Shown here one piece after another: positions 11,031 through 18,245 of a stretch of DNA of 64,000 nucleotides. The notes under the pieces are model-generated. The model worked only from the letters and a program-made list of their open reading frames with translations. It did not search any database and had not been told where the DNA came from. Origin of the DNA: Acidobacteriota bacterium (GTDB lineage: Bacteria > Acidobacteriota > Terriglobia > Bryobacterales > Bryobacteraceae). Position 1 is the stretch's first letter. The number at the start of each line of letters is the position of its first letter. The position numbers and the translations under genes are program-made. Location of the stretch: NCBI GenBank assembly GCA_017307505.1, contig JAFKEE010000036.1, positions 89,446 through 153,445 on the forward strand. The letters run 5' to 3'.

Positions 11031-11793
11031 GGCGTTCCAGGTGCTCAATTGGTTCCAGAAAGCTGCACGAACCGAAGCCGATGACGAACTTGCGGCGCAG
11101 CGTGGCGATCTCATCGAGAGTAAACGAGAATGGGCCGGCGTGGAAGTGGGTGGCGGTGAACTGGAAGTCGCCCCAACTGGCGGCCTCGATGAACCCGGCC
11201 AGATCGGTCTCGCCGGAGTAGGCGGCGAAGGCGGCGGCGAAGATGTTGAGGAAGCCGTGGAGGCGGGCGCCGACCTGGGGGTCGTGGTGGGGGACGGGGC
11301 TATGGAGACCGGCCGTGAACTTGATGGGTAAAGCGCGGCGGGCGGCCTCTAGAAGGAAGTGTTCGACGGCTTCGGCGGGCGGAATGGTGTCGGGGGTGAG
11401 TCCGCCGGTGCGGAGTTTGACGCCGCCCGAGGTGGGGAAGCGGTTGGTGATTGAGCCGCGCCAGTCAACTTCGTGGAAGACGGGGAGGCCGGTGGGGGTG
11501 GCGAGAGATCCGGCGACTTCGAGGGTTTCGACCTGTGGGGGCAATTCGGGCAGGTGGATAGCTTCGCCGCGGCAGACGAGGGCGATGCGGGCAGGCAGGG
11601 GGTCCGCTTTGGAAAGAAGGTCGAGCGGCAGGACGAAGCGGGCCAGCATGGCGGCGCGCGGGTGGCGCTGGTAGAAGGTGTAGTTGCCAAGCGCTGTGGG
11701 CAGATCGAGCCGCGCGGGCGGGAAGAGGCCCGCGTAGTCGAGGATGCCGTCGAGGAAGGCGTTAATCGCGGACATAGGGCAGGAGTTCCTCAT
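11008..11793 (-). CDS. Conserved hypothetical protein linked to fumarylacetoacetase
   Basis: A 261-residue soluble protein of unknown function. Its N-terminus reads FLDGILDYAGLFPPARLDLPTAL, and later parts include HxHAGPFSFTLDE and GFGSCSF. The ATG at 11793 has a good GGAAGGA six bases upstream; the ATG at 11775 is an alternative. It overlaps both neighbours (14 or more bp upstream, 23 bp downstream), implying an operon with the tyrosine-degradation enzymes. It could be an accessory aromatic-catabolism protein, but I see no catalytic signature. Confidence 0.75.
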   Translation of the reverse strand: MRNSCPMSAINAFLDGILDYAGLFPPARLDLPTALGNYTFYQRHPRAAMLARFVLPLDLLSKADPLPARIALVCRGEAIHLPELPPQVETLEVAGSLATPTGLPVFHEVDWRGSITNRFPTSGGVKLRTGGLTPDTIPPAEAVEHFLLEAARRALPIKFTAGLHSPVPHHDPQVGARLHGFLNIFAAAFAAYSGETDLAGFIEAASWGDFQFTATHFHAGPFSFTLDEIATLRRKFVIGFGSCSFLEPIEHLERHGFLSTE

Positions 11794-12685
11794 AGCTCAT
11801 CCTTCCTGGATGATAGAGGCGCACCATGCCGCGAGCGTCAATCACGGCCACGGTCGGCGTGGTACTGGCGCCCCAAAGTTTGAAGTTCTCTTCGCTGACC
11901 GGAACCGTGAGGCCCGGGATGTTCTTGTAATAGCGCTGGCGGACTTCGTCGATGTACTTGATCTCTTCGGCGCGGGGCACTTCCATGCCGCCCGCGGCAT
12001 AGCCGTAGGGTTGGGTGGGTCCGATGACCGCCATCTGCGGGTATTCGCGGGCGAGGCGGGCGACGACGCCGGCCATGGCCTTGCAGTCGGCGCACCAGTG
12101 GGCCCAGAAGAAGACGAGGACTTTCCGGCCCTTCAGGCTGGCGACGGCAGGCGGCTTGTCGCCCACGTATTCGTGGACGTCGAGGACGGGGGCCGTGCGG
12201 CCCTTCAGGGAGATGAGGTTGAGGTTCTTCTGGATGCGGGTCCGGATGGAGGTGGCGTGCCACGCCTTCACTTCCTGTTGGAGGAAAGCGACGGCTTCTG
12301 CCTTCTGGCCGCGGGCATCAAGCACCTGGGCCTGCACTTCGATGGAGGCGCCGAGGGCGATGGGCAGCGACGGTTCGGCATCCAACTGGCGGCGCTTGAG
12401 GGCTTCCAGGGCAAGCTTGCGGGCTTCGAGAGCGTAGTGCTCCGCCTGGGCGTAGTTTTTGGCGGCGAGGTAGCCGCGGCCCATCCAGGAGACGGCTTCG
12501 ATGTAGGAGGGCGTGACGCCGGTGGCGGCGCGGTCGGCGGCCAAGGCTTTGGTTGCGGCAGCGAAGTCCTTGGCATCGAGGGCGTCGCGGACTTCCACGA
12601 CAATGGGCGGTTTCTGGGCGTAGACGGGCGGTAACGCCACTTTCGTAATGATCATGAGGGTGAGGAGGGGTAGGAGTCGACGCAT
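11762..12685 (-). CDS. TlpA-like thiol-disulfide protein with TPR-like N-terminal half
   Basis: This 307-residue exported protein has a signal peptide (MRRLLPLLTLMIITKVALPPVYA). Residues 30-155 are helical and TPR-like. A thioredoxin fold follows, with redox motif WCADC (C198 and C201) and the cis-Pro TTPTVAVID near the end. It is probably anchored or periplasmic and reduces or oxidises envelope thiols. It overlaps the next gene's start, so it sits in the same transcription unit, though no link to tyrosine catabolism is evident. Confidence 0.85.
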   Translation of the reverse strand: MRRLLPLLTLMIITKVALPPVYAQKPPIVVEVRDALDAKDFAAATKALAADRAATGVTPSYIEAVSWMGRGYLAAKNYAQAEHYALEARKLALEALKRRQLDAEPSLPIALGASIEVQAQVLDARGQKAEAVAFLQQEVKAWHATSIRTRIQKNLNLISLKGRTAPVLDVHEYVGDKPPAVASLKGRKVLVFFWAHWCADCKAMAGVVARLAREYPQMAVIGPTQPYGYAAGGMEVPRAEEIKYIDEVRQRYYKNIPGLTVPVSEENFKLWGASTTPTVAVIDARGMVRLYHPGRMSYEELLPYVRD

Positions 12686-12693
12686 TCAGGCTC

Positions 12694-13455
12694 TCAGGTC
12701 AGCAGGAATCCGCCGTCGGCGACAACCACTTCGCCGGTCACGTAAGAGGCCCGGTCGCCGGCCAGGAGAACGGCCAGTTCCGCGATCTCTTCGGGCTGTC
12801 CCACGTGTTGGATGGGCTGGTCTTTGAAAAAGATTCGGCGGCGCTCCTCGTCCTTCCAGAAGAATTCGCTGAGCTTCGTCTGGATGAGGCCGGGCGCTAT
12901 GGCGTTGACGCGGACGCCTTTAGGGCCGAGCTCCTGCGCATAGGACTTGGTCATCATGATGAGCGCGGCCTTGGTCATGGAGTAGAGCAGGCTTTCGAAC
13001 TGCGGCTTGAGTCCGGCGACCGAGGCGATGTTGAGGATGGAGCCGCGGCCACGGTCGCACATGCCGGGCGCGATGAGCTGGGTGAGGCGGAAGGTGGACT
13101 TCAGGTTCACCTCCACCATTTTGTCGAAGGCGCCTTCGTCGAGGCTGAGGCACGGGCCCTGGGCCACGTTGGTGGCAGCGTTGTTGACGAGGATGTCGAT
13201 GGGTCCGAGCTGCTCTTCGACTCGGGCCACCAGGGCTTTCAGGTCGTCCGCGCGGCCGACATGCGCGGCGCAGGGCAGGACGCCTGCGCCGATGGAGGCG
13301 GCCACGGCATCGAGGGTTTCCTGTTTGCGGCCACAGATGGCGACCTTCGCACCATCGCGATGGAAGGCAGCGGCGATGGCGGCTCCGATGCCTCGGGAGC
13401 CGCCGGTGATCAACGCGACCTTGCCGGCCAGGAGTCCTGCGGGCTGACCGTTCAT
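12694..13455 (-). CDS. Short-chain dehydrogenase/reductase
   Basis: A 253-residue classical SDR: TGGSRGIG nucleotide-binding motif at 17-24, NNAA at 91-94, catalytic S145, Y158 and K162 (YSMTK), and PG at APGLIQT. It probably oxidises or reduces a sugar or hydroxyacid with NAD(P). The ATG at 13455 overlaps the upstream isomerase stop (ATGA). The run isomerase/SDR suggests carbohydrate catabolism. The much longer open frame on this strand beyond 13455 is a shadow of the isomerase gene. Confidence 0.92.
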   Translation of the reverse strand: MNGQPAGLLAGKVALITGGSRGIGAAIAAAFHRDGAKVAICGRKQETLDAVAASIGAGVLPCAAHVGRADDLKALVARVEEQLGPIDILVNNAATNVAQGPCLSLDEGAFDKMVEVNLKSTFRLTQLIAPGMCDRGRGSILNIASVAGLKPQFESLLYSMTKAALIMMTKSYAQELGPKGVRVNAIAPGLIQTKLSEFFWKDEERRRIFFKDQPIQHVGQPEEIAELAVLLAGDRASYVTGEVVVADGGFLLT

Positions 13456-14480
13456 AGCTTGAGGAAGTCGCGGGTCCACTTCATGGAGGCTTCGAAGTCT
13501 TCGCGTTCGCGGGCGGCGACCTGGTCTTTCGCGGGCGCCGGGCGCGGTGTTTGCGGGGTTCCTTTGCCGGCCAGGTTGAGGAAGCGGGCGAAGTCGGCCG
13601 CCGGGATGCCGCGGTAGCCTTCCCAGAATTCGGGTTTGCGCCAGGTGTAGGGACGCGGGCCCATGACGATGATCTCGAGCGACATGGACTTGCCGGGGCA
13701 GAGCTCGAGGAAGCGCTTGAGCAGGCCCTCGATGCCGATGTTGCCTTCGCCCATGCGGGTCCAGTTCACCTGGGTGCCATTCTCGTCGTTCCAGAGGTAG
13801 CTGTCGCGGATGTGGCTGGTGAGGATATACGGCGCCAGGATTTCGAGGGTAAAGTTGGGATCCTCGAGAACCCAGCAGGGGTTGCCGGAGTCGAAGCAGG
13901 CGCCCACGACGTCCTTGCCGGCGCCTTCGATGAGCATGCGGAGTTCGCGGGCCTGCATGTCGCCGGCGTGGTTCTCGATGGCGATCTTCATGTTGAGGTC
14001 CTGCGCCTGGGAGCGCACGTTGCGCAGCACCTTGACGCTGTCCTCGATGCGGGCCTCGATGCCGCCGGGCGTTTTGCGGTCTGCAAAGGTCCCCTGAAAC
14101 GCGCGCACCAGCTTGGAGTTGGTGAGCTTGGCGGCGCGCATCAGGCGGATGAGTTGTTCTTCGGCCGTGCCGAGCTTGGGGTCGAAGGCGGTGGAGGTGG
14201 GGCACATGGAGCGCATGCCGATCTCCACCTCGATGCCGAGTTTGGCCGCGTGTTCGCCGACTTTGCGGACGTGGTCGTCTTCGAGAGAGCCGAGGAAGCG
14301 GATCTCGGAAAAGTGCACGGTGCGGGCCCCGAATTTGGAGCAGTAGTCGAGGTATTCGAACGCGGTCCAGTTCTGCGAGCGCAGGCTGAACAGGTCCACT
14401 CCGAGTTTGGCTCCGGCAGGCACGGCGGCCAGGGCGGCCGGCGCGGCGAGGGTCGTGGCGAGGAATTCGCGGCGCTGCAT
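13452..14480 (-). CDS. Exported sugar phosphate isomerase/epimerase family TIM barrel
   Basis: Starting at ATG 14480 (MQRREFLATTLAAPAALAAV) the protein has a twin-arginine-type signal and an AP-endonuclease-2/xylose-isomerase-like barrel of about 340 residues. Likely metal ligands are in FSEIRF, AIENHAGD, FDSGNP, TSHIRDS and SLEIIVMG. The reaction is unknown; families of this type include inosose dehydratases, epimerases and isomerases. It is coupled to the SDR by ATGA and overlaps nothing upstream. A TTG at 14498 is a less likely start. Confidence 0.87.
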   Translation of the reverse strand: MQRREFLATTLAAPAALAAVPAGAKLGVDLFSLRSQNWTAFEYLDYCSKFGARTVHFSEIRFLGSLEDDHVRKVGEHAAKLGIEVEIGMRSMCPTSTAFDPKLGTAEEQLIRLMRAAKLTNSKLVRAFQGTFADRKTPGGIEARIEDSVKVLRNVRSQAQDLNMKIAIENHAGDMQARELRMLIEGAGKDVVGACFDSGNPCWVLEDPNFTLEILAPYILTSHIRDSYLWNDENGTQVNWTRMGEGNIGIEGLLKRFLELCPGKSMSLEIIVMGPRPYTWRKPEFWEGYRGIPAADFARFLNLAGKGTPQTPRPAPAKDQVAAREREDFEASMKWTRDFLKL

Positions 14481-14487
14481 TTGGCTA

Positions 14488-15384
14488 TTATCCGGCAAGT
14501 TCGCGGTAAGTATAGAGGCGAACGTTGTGCTTCGCGAGAAGGTCCTTCGCTTCCTGGCTGGTCCAGAACCGGAAATCCTCCCAGCGGTACTCCCAGGCTC
14601 CGGTGACGGCGCGGATTTCGGCGTCGTCCTTGGCCAGGTGGATGATGAGCTTGGTGACGCCGGGCTTCAGTTCGGCGATGAGTTTGCGGTAGCTGGCGGT
14701 GCGCTCTTCCCAACCCTTGCCCGGGACGCCGGTGACGAGACGGTCGAGCATCTTGTAGCCGGCAGCCGCCTTCTTGTTCAGCATGTCGGCGGTGATGGGA
14801 TACTCCTTCATCTCTTTTTCGGCTTCAGGTGTGGGGCGCGGGAGCATGCAGGGGACGTTGAACTCCTTCGCGATCTTCGTGTAGACCTCGAAGAAGTCGG
14901 GCCGGGCGTAGAGCGTGCCCATGTGGGTGTCGACGTGGGTGAACTGGATGCCGTATTCCTTGGCTCGGATGGCCTGAGCGCGGAGTTCGGTTTCCACTTC
15001 GGCGGGCGTCGCATGGGTGGCCACGTTGCGGACGTCGCGCCAGATGTAGCCTTCGGGGTCGAGGAGGCCCTTCACCTGATCGATGGGAGCGACGGGGCGC
15101 CAGCGGTAGTATTTCCACTCGCTGGTGAGGGTGAGGTGGAGGCCGAGGTCCATCTTGGGGTTAGCCTTGGCCCAGGCGGCGAACTCGGAGACCCACGGGC
15201 AGGGCATCATGATGCTGGCCGAGCTGACGGAGCCCTTGGTGAGGGCTTCCACGGTGGCCATGTTCACGGAGTGGCACATGCCTGCATCGTCGGCGTGCAC
15301 GATTAGACGCTTTTCACCGGTCTGTGACAGGGCGGATGACGCGGCCGAGGCGGCGGCCAGGGAGAGAAAACATCTGCGTTTCAT
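14488..15384 (-). CDS. YdjC/ChbG-type carbohydrate deacetylase, exported
   Basis: From the ATG at 15384 (MKRRCFLSLAAASAASSAL) this 298-residue protein has an export signal followed by the YdjC-family metal motifs HADDAG, LGLHLTL and THVDTHMG. Members deacetylate N-acetylated oligosaccharides such as chitooligosaccharides. The presence of a signal peptide is unusual for bacterial ChbG, which is cytosolic. It is 7 bp from the isomerase gene and likely heads this four-gene run. A perfect dyad lies directly before the start. Confidence 0.88.
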   Translation of the reverse strand: MKRRCFLSLAAASAASSALSQTGEKRLIVHADDAGMCHSVNMATVEALTKGSVSSASIMMPCPWVSEFAAWAKANPKMDLGLHLTLTSEWKYYRWRPVAPIDQVKGLLDPEGYIWRDVRNVATHATPAEVETELRAQAIRAKEYGIQFTHVDTHMGTLYARPDFFEVYTKIAKEFNVPCMLPRPTPEAEKEMKEYPITADMLNKKAAAGYKMLDRLVTGVPGKGWEERTASYRKLIAELKPGVTKLIIHLAKDDAEIRAVTGAWEYRWEDFRFWTSQEAKDLLAKHNVRLYTYRELAG

Positions 15385-15387
15385 CAA

Positions 15388-15400
15388 CACGATTATCGTG
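15388..15400. promoter_or_regulatory. Dyad adjoining the YdjC-like gene start
   Basis: CACGAT-t-ATCGTG is a perfect 6-bp inverted repeat three bases upstream of the ATG at 15384 on the minus strand. It is a candidate operator or translational-control hairpin; there is no independent support. Confidence 0.3.
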
Positions 15401-15438
15401 CAAGTCAGAACTCCCTGTGGACGCCGCGCTGAAGGGTG

Positions 15439-16413
15439 TTACGCAGTCCAGGCGTCAGGGTTCAGCAGATTGGCGGGGCGCTCGCCTTTCAGGGCAGCGG
15501 CGGCGTTTTCGGCGGCCATCATGGACATGCGGCGGCGGGTGGCGACGCTGGCGCTGGCGATGTGAGGCGCGAGGACGACGTTCTGGAGGGAGAGCAGTTT
15601 CTCTTCGACCTGTGGTTCGCGCTCGAAGACGTCGAGGCCGGCGGCCCAGATGAGGCGCTTTTCAAGGGCGTCGGCGAGGGCTGCTTCGTCGACGACGGGT
15701 CCGCGGGCGGTGTTGATCAGGATGGCCGTGGGCTTCATGCGGGCGAGTTCGGCGGCTCCGATGAAGTGGCGGGTCTCGGGGGTGAGCGGGACGTGGAGGC
15801 TGACGAAGTCGGAATCGCGGAGGAGTTCGTCCTTGGACACGAAGCGGGCGTCGAGCTCGTGTTCGAGGGCGGCGGGCGCGGGTTGCGCGTCGTTATAGAG
15901 GATGCGCATGCCGAAGCCCTTGGCCCGGCGGGCGACAGCGGCGCCGATGCGGCCCAGGCCAAAGAGGCCGAGGGTGGCGCCGTGGATGTCCTGGCCGGCC
16001 AGCAGATCGATGAGCCAGGTCTTCCATTCTCCGGAATGGACGAAGGCATGGCCTTCGGGGATGCGGCGGGCGGTGGCCATCAGGAGAGTGAAGGCGAAGT
16101 CGGCGGTCGTCTCGGTGAGGACTCCGGGGGTGTTGGTGACGAGAATGCCGCGCTCGGTTGCCGCCGGGACGTCGATGTTGTCGAAGCCGACGGCGACATT
16201 GGCGATGACCTTCACGCCGTCGAGCTGAGACAGTACTTCGGCGTTCAGTTTGTCGGTGAGCTGGCTGACGATGGCGTCGCAGCCTTTGGCCCGTTCGATC
16301 AACGCCTCGGTGGTGAGACCGGCGTCGGTGCCTTCGTAGTCCACCTCGAAGTCTTTGCGAAGGAACTCCACGGCTTCGGGGTAGACGCGTTTGCTGACTA
16401 GAATCTTCGACAT
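15439..16413 (-). CDS. D-2-hydroxyacid dehydrogenase (glyoxylate/hydroxypyruvate reductase-like)
   Basis: A 324-residue D-isomer-specific 2-hydroxyacid dehydrogenase. The Rossmann loop is GLFGLGRIG. The catalytic triad is Arg in NTARGPVVDE, Glu in DVFEREPQVEE and His in APHIASAS. The GVDNID-like segment reads VGFDNIDVPAAT. The length fits glyoxylate/glycerate dehydrogenases, not the longer SerA. The start at ATG 16413 follows from the conserved N-terminus MSKILVSKRVYPEA; no ribosome site is apparent. It is divergent from the next gene with a 105-bp spacer. Confidence 0.9.
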   Translation of the reverse strand: MSKILVSKRVYPEAVEFLRKDFEVDYEGTDAGLTTEALIERAKGCDAIVSQLTDKLNAEVLSQLDGVKVIANVAVGFDNIDVPAATERGILVTNTPGVLTETTADFAFTLLMATARRIPEGHAFVHSGEWKTWLIDLLAGQDIHGATLGLFGLGRIGAAVARRAKGFGMRILYNDAQPAPAALEHELDARFVSKDELLRDSDFVSLHVPLTPETRHFIGAAELARMKPTAILINTARGPVVDEAALADALEKRLIWAAGLDVFEREPQVEEKLLSLQNVVLAPHIASASVATRRRMSMMAAENAAAALKGERPANLLNPDAWTA

Positions 16414-16518
16414 GGCAGAATCAGCCGCGATTGTCGCACGAGCGGCGAGCGGCATACAATTGAGGATCCTCCATGAATCGTTGAGCGCTGTAAAGAAAAG
16501 AGAGACAGGAGAATCTAC

Positions 16519-17421
16519 ATGGCGAAACTGGGCTTCCTCGGTCTGGGCATCATGGGCGGTCCGATGGCCGGGCATCTTTTGAAGGCCGGGCACGAGGTGG
16601 CGTTGTGGTCCCACACGGCATCGAAGGCGGCGGCATTGTCGGGCCTGGGCAAGGCCCTGGTGTGCGAGACGCCCAAACAGGTGGCCGAGAACGCGGACAT
16701 CATCTTCCTGTGCGTGGGCGACACCGACATGTCGGCCAAGGTGACGCTCGGCGAAAACGGGTTGATTGATGGGATCCGGCCAGGAGCCGTGGTAGCCGAC
16801 TGCAGCACGGTGGCTCCGAGCTATGCCCGCCGGGCGGCAGCGACGCTGGCGGAAAAGGGCGCTGAGTTCCTGGATGCTCCGGTGACAGGCAGCAAGCCGG
16901 GCGCCGAGGGGGCGACGCTCACCTTTATGGTGGGGGGCAGCCAGGCGGTCTATGAAAAAGTGAAGCCGTTCATGGAACTGATGGGGAAGCGGTTCTACTA
17001 CTGCGGCGGAACAGGGCTCGGCCTGCATGCCAAGTTGACGCAGAACCTGATTCTTTCGAATCTGTTACAGGCGTTCAACGAGGGCATGGTGCTGGCGACC
17101 AAGGCGGGTGTGGACCCGGAGTTGATGCTGGATATTCTGGACAACTCGGCGGCCAAGAGCGGTTTGGTGTCGTTCAAGGCTCCTTATGTCTTCCGGCGCG
17201 ACTTTAGTACTAATTTTTCAGTGAGATGGATGCACAAGGACATCGGCCTGATGCTGGAGACAGGCAATGAGATGGATGTTCCGCTGCCGTTGACCGCGCT
17301 GACACAACAGATGTTCCGGGCGGCGATTGCCGAAGGCGTCGGAGAAGACGATATCTGCAGCACTATCAAGGTGTTAGAGCGGTTGGCCGGGGTTGAAGTA
17401 AAAAAAATCTCCCAAAAATAG
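16519..17421 (+). CDS. 3-hydroxyisobutyrate/tartronate semialdehyde reductase family dehydrogenase
   Basis: A 300-residue beta-hydroxyacid dehydrogenase. N-terminal GFLGLGIMGGPM binds NAD(P), DAPVTGSKPGAEG at 119-131 binds substrate, and K172 in HAKLTQN is the catalytic Lys. AGGAGA lies 7 bases before the ATG. GLYR/GarR-type enzymes reduce tartronate semialdehyde, glyoxylate or succinic semialdehyde. It is divergently paired with a glyoxylate-reductase-like gene, which suggests a shared C2/C3 acid pathway. The exact substrate is not resolvable from sequence. Confidence 0.92.
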   Translation: MAKLGFLGLGIMGGPMAGHLLKAGHEVALWSHTASKAAALSGLGKALVCETPKQVAENADIIFLCVGDTDMSAKVTLGENGLIDGIRPGAVVADCSTVAPSYARRAAATLAEKGAEFLDAPVTGSKPGAEGATLTFMVGGSQAVYEKVKPFMELMGKRFYYCGGTGLGLHAKLTQNLILSNLLQAFNEGMVLATKAGVDPELMLDILDNSAAKSGLVSFKAPYVFRRDFSTNFSVRWMHKDIGLMLETGNEMDVPLPLTALTQQMFRAAIAEGVGEDDICSTIKVLERLAGVEVKKISQK

Positions 17422-17431
17422 TAGAAAGTTC

Positions 17432-17460
17432 TTGCAATCCGGGAATTGGTATTCTAAGAT
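17432..17460 (+). promoter_or_regulatory. Sigma-70-type promoter, RNA cassette copy 1
   Basis: TTGCAA (17432-17437) and TAAGAT (17455-17460) are separated by exactly 17 bp. The copy at 18032 has the same hexamers and spacing, while six bases inside the spacer differ, as expected if only the contacts are constrained. Confidence 0.75.
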
Positions 17461-17463
17461 TGG

Positions 17464-17570
17464 AATCAAGCCAGGGAGGCAACTCCCACCAAAGCGAGAC
17501 TAACCTCAAAAGACCCCTGAAGCATTCAACCTCCCTGGCGCCCTCTGGGTCTTGCTTCCCTCCTCCAAAA
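17464..17570 (+). ncRNA. Structured small RNA, cassette copy 1
   Basis: About 105 nt downstream of a good promoter, with no coding potential, 99 percent identical to a second copy 600 bp away. Visible pairing: GGGAG-GCAA-CTCCC, a GNRA-capped hairpin (17474-17487). It is mutually exclusive with the long-range stem GCCAGGGAGG/CCTCCCTGGC (17470-17479 with 17530-17539). A second long-range helix AAGACCC/GGGTCTT (17510-17516 with 17547-17553) interleaves with the latter as a pseudoknot. The single-stranded parts are C-rich (CTCCC, ACCTC, CCTCCTCC) and could pair with Shine-Dalgarno sequences. No gene follows this copy for 600 bp. I know of no matching family. Confidence 0.6.
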
Positions 17571-18020
17571 AAACTTAACGAACAGCTGATGAGCTGAAGT
17601 TGTGCCTGGGCGGGTTTCGTCTCCGGGCAAGGCTGAAGTGTTTTCCGGGCCGGCGTGCCGGCGGCCTGGGTGGCGAACTCGTCGATCCCCATCGCTGCGC
17701 CCTGGCATGCAGTTTGGGATAGTGCCGGCGCTGGCGCAACGGAGCTGAGAATCAATTCTCATTTGTTCGCTCGATTGCCCTGCTCTCTTCGGCCGGAGGG
17801 TGTGGAAATCCCAAATTTGGTGGGGAATGGGCACCTCGGGCCAGTGGTGGGCGCAGATTATGAGAAACTGGAGCGGCCATGGAGTTGAGAATGAAGGGCT
17901 TGCCGGAACAGGGCCGATCCCGGCGGGGTGGATGGCTGCTTCTTTCAGAATTCATAACCATGTGTAATCAATGACTTACGGATTCCGCACCAGTCAGTTG
18001 GATTTTTTCTACAGAAAACC
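17571..18020. other. Spacer between the two RNA cassettes, no convincing gene
   Basis: The 450 bp between the copies hold only short open frames on both strands without ribosome sites or family motifs. One perfect dyad, GAGAAT-ca-ATTCTC, is at 17747-17760. Confidence 0.5.
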
Positions 18021-18031
18021 GTAGAAAGTTC

Positions 18032-18060
18032 TTGCAATCCGCTAAACGGTATTCTAAGAT
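18032..18060 (+). promoter_or_regulatory. Sigma-70-type promoter, RNA cassette copy 2
   Basis: TTGCAA (18032-18037), 17-bp spacer, TAAGAT (18055-18060), identical hexamers to copy 1. It points toward dxr, which starts 186 bp downstream. Confidence 0.75.
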
Positions 18061-18063
18061 TGG

Positions 18064-18169
18064 AATCAAGCCAGGGAGGCAACTCCCACCAAAGCGAGAC
18101 TAACCTCAAAAGACCCCTGAAGCATTCACCTCCCTGGCGCCCTCTGGGTCTTCCATTTCCTCCTCCAAA
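18064..18169 (+). ncRNA. Structured small RNA or dxr leader, cassette copy 2
   Basis: This copy matches copy 1 except for one deleted A before the CCTCCCTGGC strand and substitutions in the last 20 bases. All pairing elements are kept: the GNRA hairpin, the competing 10-bp stem, and AAGACCC/GGGTCTT. It ends 76 bp before the dxr start codon and no terminator T-run follows, so it could be a regulatory 5' leader of dxr-rseP as well as a free small RNA. The competing helices look like a switch; this is inference. Confidence 0.6.
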
Positions 18170-18245
18170 ACAGCAAGTACCGTAAAGAAATGTGCGCATC
18201 CAAATCAGTAGCAGCGCGCAGTGATAGAATTACGGGCGTTCGCTC

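Noticed and set aside
12694..14205. A 503-residue fusion of the SDR with an upstream domain
   Set aside because: The upstream half is the wrong-frame reading of the isomerase gene; the real SDR start overlaps the isomerase stop as ATGA.
15439..17028. A 529-residue dehydrogenase extending over the divergent gene
   Set aside because: Residues before MSKILVSKRV are shadow translation of the 3-hydroxyisobutyrate dehydrogenase-type gene on the other strand.
17366..18199. Minus-strand ORFs sharing a common 30-residue stretch across the RNA cassettes
   Set aside because: The shared peptide is only the reverse translation of the repeated DNA. The ORFs diverge outside the repeats and have no ribosome sites.
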